This document shows positions 58,801 to 64,000 of a stretch of DNA of 64,000 bases, piece after piece. The notes beneath the pieces are model-generated. The model did no database searches and was not told the origin of the DNA. It saw nothing but the letters and a program-made list of their open reading frames with translations. Positions within the stretch are counted from its first letter, which is position 1; each line of letters begins with the position of its first letter. The position numbers and the translations under genes are program-made. Origin of the DNA: Siphonodentalium dalli (lineage: Eukaryota > Mollusca > Scaphopoda > Gadilida > Siphonodentaliidae); NCBI GenBank assembly GCA_032622095.1, contig CP136061.1, forward strand, positions 19,344,991-19,408,990, written 5' to 3'.

Positions 58801-61800
58801 TTATTATTTCTTTAAATGTGGATATCAAAGAATTAATTAACTGACTGAATAATAATAAATGAATTAATATAGCACAAGAATTATGAGAACATGTTCTAAT
58901 GCGCTTTATACGAGGTTTGAAACATACTTTCTCAGACTTTGTGTGAGGTAGAGTTCTTTGCATTTGACTTGTGTTTTCACTTCCGACAGGCACTCCAATA
59001 CCGTGAGTTCAGAATTGAACCTGTTATCCTTCGCTGGAAGTCAATAATTTCATAATTATAGATTACACAAATTATAAATAATGACATGCTTTACCTTCAA
59101 CAGAAGAATTTGGCTCTTACTACTTTCTATACTATATACTCACTGACGAGGATTTCCCTTAAAGTGATGTGAAACACTCCGGTAGGGTGATCATATAGAA
59201 ATGGAGAATAATCTTGTTCAAAGTAGTAATTTTTACAAATATTATATCCCAATTGACAACACACACCATCATTCTTATATATTAATTAAATGCATTGACT
59301 CTCGATTTGTGAAATAATTTTCATTTGTTTATCGCAGATAGATGCGTCCCGAATTGAGTAGTAAATATTTACAATTGAGCGTAGTTCAGACGATGTTTTC
59401 TATGGAGTGGTGTTGTTGATTTGCTTCATATTTTCATCGATGTTAGTAGAATGTTACATTCCTTCGGTTGGCATAGCACCTGATTACTAACTTATCAGTT
59501 TCACACACCCGAACAAGTGCATAATATGTCTTTGTAAGAAACGTTCAGATAATAAGTTCAACATTTGTTCAACTTCTTATAAAACACATTTCCCACCAAT
59601 GAATATAAATATGAAGTCTTCAGCACTTGTATTATTATTTTGTCTGGCTTTCGTCTGCTGATATATCTATAACATCTCTCCAAATGAATAATAGGACCAT
59701 TCCAATGTATACTTTTATAACTGAATGGAAGAATCTATTTAGTAAAGAAAAGTTTGATTTACAAGTTTAGAAAGAATAGTAACAGAGTGAATCTATGTGA
59801 AATATCTTTCCAGAATGCATCCCCCTACACAAAACAAAACTAATATGATGGTTTATTCATTGCCTATAGCAAAACAACAAGATGGGCACATTCACCCATT
59901 GTACAAAATGGCATTTAAATTGTGCAATATTTCTCCAAAAAAATTTAGAAAAGCATGTTTCCTAAACGGAATCACTAGTCATATGTTTCAGGAATAACAG
60001 TGGTATGTATTAGAATTAAGAATATATATGCTATTCTTACAGTATATAACATTTGAATTATTTTTACAGAGTGATCTAAAAAAAAGTTACATTTGACATA
60101 GATAATTAATTATTTTACAGCATATCACACAAAACAACTTTAGTAAGTCTATTGTTACAAAATATATTTTGGATGGTTTCATAGCTCAAATAAGAAAAGA
60201 TATATGTACCGGTATTAAATGCATGTACTGTACATAGTATGAACTGAGATTAAACTGTAGAATTTAAATAATGTAAATGTATGTATACATTGTATAGTTT
60301 ACATTCTTTTATGTATAATCATGTGTATAGTTTAATCATGATTTATTAGACCAAAAAAAGTGTTTTACAGACAGCGTGCCGAGAGTGTAAATTGTGCCAG
60401 AATGGTGTCTAAAGTGTCTACAGTGAATTCTGCATCCAGAATGTCAGCCATGAATCCTGGAAATAGTTTGTCTGACATTTGCAGAATGAGGTCCCCAGAC
60501 AGTGAATTTAGTGATATGGGCTAGCATCACCAAATCCACTCTCTGGGAACCTCATTCTGCTTAAGCCTCAACTGCTATGTAAAACCTAGGATAAGATTGA
60601 AGTTCCCCAGTTGAAGTTGGTGGTATTCACCCATTAGTCACCTCGATTATGCATTTATTCCTTCTGCAAATTAGGGGATATAGAAATTGAACAGAAGGGA
60701 AAAAGTAACTAAAAACAATGTTAATTTGAGACTATAGAGACTTCCCAGAAGATGAGGCCTAACCAGAATAAGTACCCCGGAGGGTGAATTTGGTGATGCT
60801 AGCCCATGTGTGGGGTAGCGTCACTAAATTCACCCTCTGGGGACCTCATTCTCCAAATTTCAGACACTATTTCCAGGCTTATATTGTATGTTGCGAGTCA
60901 CAGTTTAGCAGTAAAATCTCAACTTCTTAAATGAGTTGAATTACTCAGACGGATAAAGATTGAGAGAATAACTTACCAGTACAGGAAACATTTGGAGGCT
61001 TATTTACGGCAACAACAAAATCTGTGAATAGAAAAAGAGGTAATTAGGCCACATTTAAAAATACATTTGTTAACCGTGACCCTAAACAAGATTTCAAGAA
61101 TGAGTAGGTATGTACTGGTAGGTAATTCATTTTTTTTTTAAATTACTATGTTCTGTAGTGACTGGAGCTGATAGGTATTAAAGGCATGGATGGCATTTGC
61201 GGGGGTTATTGCTATTGCTGTTAAAATTGTCACATATACATTAAAACTGCCATAAACAGAAAGAGTATTAACATATAGACATACATTGTTCTTATACCAA
61301 TCATAAATATCGTGTAAATAGTATATTACAGTACAGTACACAAAGAGTATGCAATAGGCACAACATTCAACACCCGACTAGGTGAACTTTCCTCTGTTAA
61401 CCCTTTCTTCACTAAATGGATTCTTCAATCAGTTAAAGAGGCATTTATTGGAATGGTCTATTATTCAATTGGAGGGGTGGTCAGCAAAAAAGAGTAGATG
61501 ACAGGCAGATGAAAACATAATACAATTCTTATTCTTTGGTGTGAAATGTTCAGATAATAAGTTCAACAATGACCAATGGCTGTTTGTTGAACAAACTGAA
61601 AACTCATAGTCGTGGCAACCCTAAATAGAGCAGAATGATTCATATCCATTGGTGGGAAATGTTCAGATTTGTTTTTCAAACCGCTATTTGTCAATGTCTA
61701 GGCATAAAATCACACTGAACCTGATCTCTATAACACCGTCAGTTATCACCAGCGATGCATAGATGTTGAAATATACATAAAAACTCCATAAAATCATTTT

Positions 61801-62203
61801 CCAGTGACCTTGAATTACAGCACTATGAAACAGCATACAAATAATCACTACCGTCCACAGCGATAATATGAAGATCATAAGGTTTGCATGTTATTAACAT
61901 TAAAAGTAGCACCTATGGTCGTTTATTCAACTTATTATCAGAACATGTCCTAAGGGAAATACTCATCAATGAGTATATAGAAATGGTTAAAGCATCATGA
62001 TGGGATCAAAACATACCATCTTCATAAACAATATTTTCCGCCAGTAGGGCTGAAAGTCTCTCCTTGCTATAAGGTATGTTCAGTCCCTTGATACCATCTT
62101 CAAACAGGCTGTCTGTATTCACTGCTGAAGTAAAGTCACGGACATGTGCTTTCATAGAGAAAGCTCTAACTGTTTTCAATGCATTTGAGAGCATTTTGGT
62201 CAT
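43655..62203 (-). CDS. RPUSD3: RPUSD3-like RluA-family pseudouridine synthase, mitochondrial (8 coding exons)
   Basis: Eight minus-strand exons with GT/AG sites and fully compatible phases: 62203-62017, 61021-60977, 59033-58928, 58426-58319, 53588-53504, 48429-48297, 46676-46537 and 43843-43655 (stop included). Together they make 993 nt, 330 residues, close to the size of vertebrate RPUSD3 as I recall it. Residues 1 to about 45 are basic/hydroxylated and could be a mitochondrial targeting sequence. IVYEDDFVVAVNKPP (about 58-72) is the RluA entry motif, and SGCITFTK (116-123) corresponds to the SGLLL strand. The C-terminal LCSILGDTTYSSR segment matches the family's late LGD-x-x-Y motif. At the place of the catalytic RLD the protein reads SLR (110-112), so the Asp is replaced by Arg; my memory is that vertebrate RPUSD3 also lacks RLD. 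RPUSD3 is known to act in mitochondrial RNA granules on mRNA pseudouridylation and mitoribosome biogenesis. The family call is firm; the RPUSD3 paralogue call rests on overall alignment from memory. Confidence 0.85.
44063..44360 (-). pseudogene. Decayed tandem duplicate of RPUSD3 exon 8 and its upstream intron
   Basis: acaacttcacacagatg, cctttaagtttcccac and acttgttgtggtaaggt repeat the exon 8 block of 43758-43843, and caacttggagaggggat, catacattacagt, ggagctataag repeat intron 7 (43890-43950). Read like exon 8, it gives TLPQQVAE and then a TAG stop. The acceptor is changed to gtttcaaacc. It is a non-functional pseudo-exon. Confidence 0.85.
45008..45515. repeat. Inverted GGGCGCCC-ended repeat
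   Basis: tttgggcgcccata near 45025 and ccagtttgggcgcccaaact near 45477 are inverted at the two ends of a 0.5-kb AT-rich stretch in intron 7. Confidence 0.5.
46537..46676 (-). CDS. RPUSD3: RPUSD3 exon 7
   Basis: Acceptor tactctttatag, donor gtgagata. Translation LKHANLEVYATENLCSILGD, then TTYSSRVRPVFGIP and MARIGEQ. Phase 1 in, phase 0 out. Confidence 0.9.
46869..47241. mobile_element. TTAA MITE family M1, intron 6 copy
   Basis: TTAA at 46865-46868, left end agatgcataatccgaaataa, right end cggattgagtacct, with subterminal ttcgagaaacccacccatca. Confidence 0.75.
47560..48026 (+). repeat. SINE-like repeat with duplicated 170-bp module
   Basis: Modules ending tggccatgttttatggctga, ctcgttcctagctacatgtc and the diverged ggcggcaatgttttttt, ctcgttcccatctacatgcc are in tandem. 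They are followed by acagacgcacgcacacacac, catggcaataactcaaact and aagtaaagctcagctaa. This cagac-acac, ccatggcaatagctc tail is typical of SINE-like repeats in marine invertebrates. Confidence 0.65.
48035..48288. mobile_element. Multi-hairpin MITE family H, copy H3, at the exon 6 splice donor
   Basis: 254 bp; 8-bp duplication TAACTCAC at 48027-48034 and 48289-48296. The second copy is directly adjacent to RPUSD3 exon 6 (low end 48297). On the gene strand it reads GTGAGTTA, the 5' splice donor. The insertion therefore starts at intron position 9, and a second donor copy lies on its far side. Confidence 0.95.
48297..48429 (-). CDS. RPUSD3: RPUSD3 exon 6
   Basis: Acceptor atttcttttcag, donor gtgagtta. 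Translation CVPIHDVSKRKRRSGNVQRF, then YFESEILNKNEELKCALW. Phase 0 in, phase 1 out. Confidence 0.9.
49028..52208 (-). pseudogene. LINE polyprotein remnant: zinc finger, endonuclease, reverse transcriptase
   Basis: A long frame (52146 to 50464) carries CCKCES of the finger. It also carries endonuclease motifs: SESW for the catalytic Glu region, GDFNCPDIEW, and ISDHS. It ends in an in-frame TAA right after NSILKKYAK, inside the reverse transcriptase entry. The same frame resumes to about 50100 with FSKAFDTVPH. A frameshift near 50090 leads to a frame with GVPQGTVLGPLLF and a catalytic box reading LFTDN instead of FADD. A second frameshift near 49310 leads to KFKDFVSDNIVEKL. Another in-frame stop (49133) precedes SFFPRTVLDWNKL and the terminal TAG. 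With at least two stops, two frameshifts and both the A and the second D of the catalytic box altered, this copy is dead. Confidence 0.9.
52211..53401. mobile_element. TA-target MITE inserted in the LINE finger
   Basis: TA at 52209-52210 and 53402-53403. TIR CAGATCTATAAGTT and its exact inverse at 53388-53401. Without the inner insertion it is 236 bp. Removing it together with one TA restores the LINE reading frame across the finger, which confirms the boundary. Confidence 0.85.
52328..53274. mobile_element. 947-bp non-autonomous hAT-like element
   Basis: Perfect 8-bp duplication AGCTGTAT at 52320-52327 and 53275-53282. TIR TAGGGACCGACGAA on both strands, followed by tracts of repeated aatcgaatc. 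An internal inverted pair is at about 52660-52757 (gcgaggcatacatgcgcaga and its inverse). TAGGG-type ends with 8-bp duplication are classic hAT. No transposase frame. Confidence 0.9.
53504..53588 (-). CDS. RPUSD3: RPUSD3 exon 5
   Basis: Acceptor gtattattgcag, donor gtaatt. Translation AITVGFPKSERTEEF, then MMATIERVHDNLL. Phase 2 in, phase 0 out. It lies about 50 bp from the LINE 5' region. Confidence 0.9.
53653..53883. mobile_element. Multi-hairpin MITE family H, copy H4
   Basis: 231 bp; 8-bp duplication TATAAAAG at 53645-53652 and 53884-53891. About 22 bp of the left subterminal tract (tctgtcatttgcagaatgag) are missing, yet the end and duplication are perfect. RPUSD3 intron 4. Confidence 0.9.
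53884..54036. repeat. Fragment of the family that holds the 68-bp satellite unit
   Basis: gtatacattggaatggtcta, ttattcatctgga, gtgggaaatgttcagataa, aagttcaac. The same words in the same or inverse order occur at 8190-8400, 59540-59760 and 61430-61680. Confidence 0.6.
54037..54210. mobile_element. TA-target palindromic MITE family P, copy P3
   Basis: 174 bp, TA at 54035-54036 and 54211-54212. Ends aagtaatgccctaagtaatc and gatacttagggcattactg. The inner right arm has a deletion relative to P2. Confidence 0.8.
54273..54526. mobile_element. Multi-hairpin MITE family H, copy H5
   Basis: 254 bp; 8-bp duplication ATAATCGC at 54265-54272 and 54527-54534. Two hairpins, as in H1 and H3. Intron 4. Confidence 0.9.
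54970..55145. repeat. Two adjacent hairpins of the 5710-type MITE family
   Basis: gccagtgcattattttgtat, cgagtctcccatagg and inverse (54974-55043), then aatgtattctcttatatata, gcgaggctccctgaggg and inverse (55074-55140). Both relate to the gcattggc palindrome family. Confidence 0.7.
55410..55592. mobile_element. piggyBac-like TTAA MITE, right-hand copy
   Basis: Palindrome gcgagtcgaccataag (55428-55470), AT-rich arm, gggccgatgagatcggcccc, end ggcactcaaatga and TTAA at 55593-55596. The left part is truncated. Confidence 0.7.
55610..57604. mobile_element. 2.0-kb non-autonomous hAT-like element
   Basis: Perfect 8-bp duplication GTGTCGTT at 55602-55609 and 57605-57612. TIR TAGTGCTGAAA on both strands, with subterminal aaccggt words repeated and inverted (ggttgacaaccggcta; ggttatgatccggttat). 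No transposase domain was recognised in any frame. It sits in RPUSD3 intron 4. Confidence 0.85.
57868..58307. mobile_element. Family H long member HL1, beside the exon 4 donor
   Basis: Ends caagtctgagtttcgtgtgc and (other strand) caagcttgagtttagtgtgc, each followed by tgtcatttgcagaatgag. Two hairpins are separated by about 150 bp of unique sequence that short copies lack. The right end is about 11 bp from RPUSD3 exon 4. No duplication survives. Confidence 0.75.
58319..58426 (-). CDS. RPUSD3: RPUSD3 exon 4
   Basis: Acceptor ctaatctacag, donor gtgagttt. Translation MYSGCITFTKLGKYHAKL, then QKCIKVSRQLAQPNYNF. Phase 2 in, phase 2 out. Confidence 0.9.
58928..59033 (-). CDS. RPUSD3: RPUSD3 exon 3
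   Basis: Acceptor attgacttccag, donor gtatgttt. Translation KDNRFNSELTVLECLSEV, then KTQVKCKELYLTQSLR. It contains the position of the missing RLD motif. Confidence 0.85.
59535..59770. repeat. Dispersed repeat containing a satellite-like unit
   Basis: aacgttcagataataagttc, aacatttgttcaactt forms a small hairpin. accattccaatgtatac and ccaaatgaataatagg are shared in reverse with 53884-54036 and 61430-61470. RPUSD3 intron 2. Confidence 0.6.
60454..60880. mobile_element. Family H long member HL2
   Basis: cctggaaatagtttgtctga, catttgcagaatgagg at left, inverse at right. Two hairpins with decayed arms are separated by a unique core sharing gattgaagttccc with HL1. RPUSD3 intron 2. Confidence 0.75.
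60977..61021 (-). CDS. RPUSD3: RPUSD3 exon 2 (45-nt microexon-like)
   Basis: Acceptor tttctattcacag, donor gtaagtt. It encodes FVVAVNKPPNVSCT, the RluA NKPP motif. Both junctions are phase 1. Confidence 0.9.
61380..62000. repeat. Dispersed repeat carrying 68-bp-satellite-like units
   Basis: tgaaatgttcagataataag and tgggaaatgttcagat, with ggaatggtctattattcaat. Near 61935-62000 a reversed unit (acatgtcctaagggaaatac, tcatcaatgag, aaagcatcatgatg) lies just inside intron 1. Confidence 0.55.
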
Positions 62204-62248
62204 ATAACCAGAACCACAAGTCCACGGAATTTAGCATTCAGTAAAGTT
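62017..62248 (-). CDS. RPUSD3: RPUSD3 exon 1 with 5' UTR
   Basis: ATG at 62203-62201; the upstream in-frame TAA (near 62231) supports this start. It encodes MTKMLSNALKTVRAFSMKAH to ENIVYED, donor gtatgttt. An acceptor-like ctttctgtttcag at 62249 suggests that a further upstream non-coding exon exists; alternatively the first exon extends upstream. Confidence 0.8.
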
Positions 62249-62819
62249 CTGAAACAGAAAGATGAAGAGATAAGTAGATTTAGAGCTTTGTATGGAAATT
62301 GTACCATTTAGGTTTGTTTGGGGTTTTTATTAACATTTTTTATTTTGACAAATTATTATGGCTTCTCATGCAGCTGTCTCATGTGTATTTTATAAGTAAT
62401 ACGGGTTCTTGACTCCTGAAACCATTTCTTGGTGAATCATTGAGTGTGGTTAGATCTTGGTGACCAAGCATTCTTGAATGCCTAAGAATGTGGATTCGAT
62501 TACACCCCGTAGCCTAATTGCTGCAGATACAATATGGGAGGCCAATTTCACATTTATTACCAACTGGCCTAAAACGCAATTTATTTGCTGAACACAATTT
62601 ATAACTGTGCTATTTAGCGCGCAATCACTTGCACTGAAGTTCATTTAATTGTGCTTCAGTTAGTTCAATTGAATGTACTGTCAGAAGCATAATCCAATTG
62701 AGCTCTAATGCAATTCAATTCTGCTTTGGCGCAATTATTTAGACATTGGCACAATTTTAATGGCTAACCATCTCCCAGTTTATTGAGATTACCCGACTGA
62801 TTTATAATGTACATGTATA

Positions 62820-62960
62820 ACCCATAGTTCAAAATTGGTCTCCAAAATGGCTCCGACAGATTTCACTGGTCATGCATCTAACATGGCTCCAGACACCAGC
62901 GATTGAATAAGTATAGGAAAACATGGATGGCGATGAGTCACTCGTCACTAATGGTGAAAA
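62820..62960 (-). promoter_or_regulatory. Possible RPUSD3 promoter region with ATGGC motifs
   Basis: ccaaaatggctcc (62844), aacatggctcc (62880) and catggatggcgatg (62923) resemble the AAnATGGC core bound by YY1, which is frequent near starts of mitochondrial-protein genes. They are about 0.6 kb upstream of exon 1. Weak inference. Confidence 0.2.
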
Positions 62961-63404
62961 ATGTTTCAATTTGGCGTCCGGAACGATTTTATCACTGCAG
63001 AGTTGTAGCTGAGTATGTTATTTATAGGAAACAGGCGACATATGCCGGGTATTTTGTGTTTTGAGATATGTTTGTCCGGGCACTTGGTTAAGCCTGCACA
63101 ACTTGAGTATATAATATTAAGATACCGATTTATACTTAAACTCGATTAAACCCTTATTTTGGAACTTTATCATGTCCAGTAACTGTGCTCAAATTGACAG
63201 TACTTAGTCAGTAATGGTCAAACTTGTCACCATCTGCATCCCCAGTACATTGGGTATTACAAATCAACCATCGATGACACGATCAGTGCTCTAAGAACGA
63301 TCCCAAAGCAAAAGAATCTCAGAGCGGCCCCTGCACTGAAACTCAAAATATATAGATTCACTTTGTCTATGAATCGTATGATAACTTGAGTATATTATAT
63401 TAGG

Positions 63405-63740
63405 GAGTGTGATGGACGAGTAACGTGTTCGACTACTCAGGCCAGATGTTTCACTTGAACCGCGGATCGATTCACCTCGATCCTCGACAAAACAAAAGTC
63501 GGGAGTTCTGAGTGTGCCTATATAAAGTACCGGGTATGCCTCGCTGAGGTGTCGTTAAGCGGTAATCCTCTCGCGCCTGGTGTCACACTACAGTGATGAC
63601 ACTGCATGGTTTGTTCACGCCGTCCCATCGGATGGGGACGTAAATGGCTGTCCCGTGTACAACCATGTGTGCACGATAAATAACCTTACTGTGGGCAACG
63701 ATCCACGGGTTATTGGCAAAATTTCCTGTCAAAATTCCTC
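63405..63740 (+). mobile_element. tRNA-derived SINE candidate
   Basis: gtgtgatggacgagtaacgt, gttcgactactcag resembles a tRNA A-box region, and ggatcgattcacctcgatcc resembles the B-box. It is followed by a body with gtcccatcggatggggacgt, cccgtgtacaaccatg and gggcaacgatccacgggtta. The layout (tRNA-like head, ggatgggacgt-type body) is typical of invertebrate SINEs. No 3' tail boundary was established. Confidence 0.5.
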
Positions 63741-64000
63741 CCTTCGGGGCGTAAGTTGATAAGACATTTCAGGTGACGGTGTAATAGAATTATCTCTCCT
63801 CGGTGGTGGTGGTGGAAGACACTCAGCTGTGGTAAGTATATAGTGTATATATATATGGTGGTGAGGTTGAAAGTACATTTCAGATATTGGTGTGGTATGG
63901 TGGTGGATTACAGCATAAGTTGTCCTCCAGGACGGATCGAATGAATAAAAGTAAGATACCTCGAAAATAGGAGAGTTTTATAGTTTTATCTTTAAAAATA

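Overview
This window is AT-rich animal nuclear DNA. It is dominated by repeats, and host genes appear only as short exons bounded by GT/AG splice sites. There is no operon layout, no prokaryotic signal and no rRNA gene. The repeat types (SINE-like tails, CR1/L2-type LINEs, hAT-like, TTAA-target and TA-target MITEs, short satellites) suggest a marine invertebrate, perhaps a spiralian, but the phylum cannot be fixed by eye. No long open reading frame here belongs to a host gene. The host genes were found by joining exons across matching splice phases.

Three host loci are supported. (1) A RluA-family pseudouridine synthase of RPUSD3 type lies on the minus strand (coding 62203 down to 43655). It has eight exons that join in phase into 330 codons plus a stop. 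(2) Two paralogous genes encode small membrane proteins with a six-cysteine ectodomain exon and a single transmembrane exon. Gene A is on the minus strand (exons 18976-19096 and 12461-12600) and gene B is on the plus strand (exons 32461-32593 and 35059-35183). They point away from each other, with about 13 kb between their cysteine exons. Their signal-peptide and tail exons were not found.

Layout. 0-12 kb: a palindromic array, inverted-repeat elements, a 1.6-kb TTAA-flanked element carrying a 62-bp satellite, and a 39-bp satellite. 12-19 kb: gene A, with its long intron full of repeats. 19-32 kb: many MITEs, a 5'-truncated LINE flanked by about 139-bp direct repeats, and 69-bp and 68-bp satellites. 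32-35 kb: gene B. 35-43 kb: palindromic MITEs and a 2.1-kb long-TIR element with an 8-bp target duplication. 43-62 kb: RPUSD3, whose introns hold a decayed full-domain LINE (itself invaded by a MITE that was invaded by a hAT-like element), a 2-kb element with an 8-bp duplication, and most copies of a multi-hairpin MITE family. 62-64 kb: the RPUSD3 5' end and a tRNA-like SINE.

The most notable system is a family of MITEs with termini CAAGCCTTGAAATAG. Five intact insertions each have a perfect 8-bp target duplication, and each is built from two or three complete hairpins inside an outer palindrome. One copy landed exactly on the RPUSD3 exon 6 splice donor, so its target duplication duplicates the donor.
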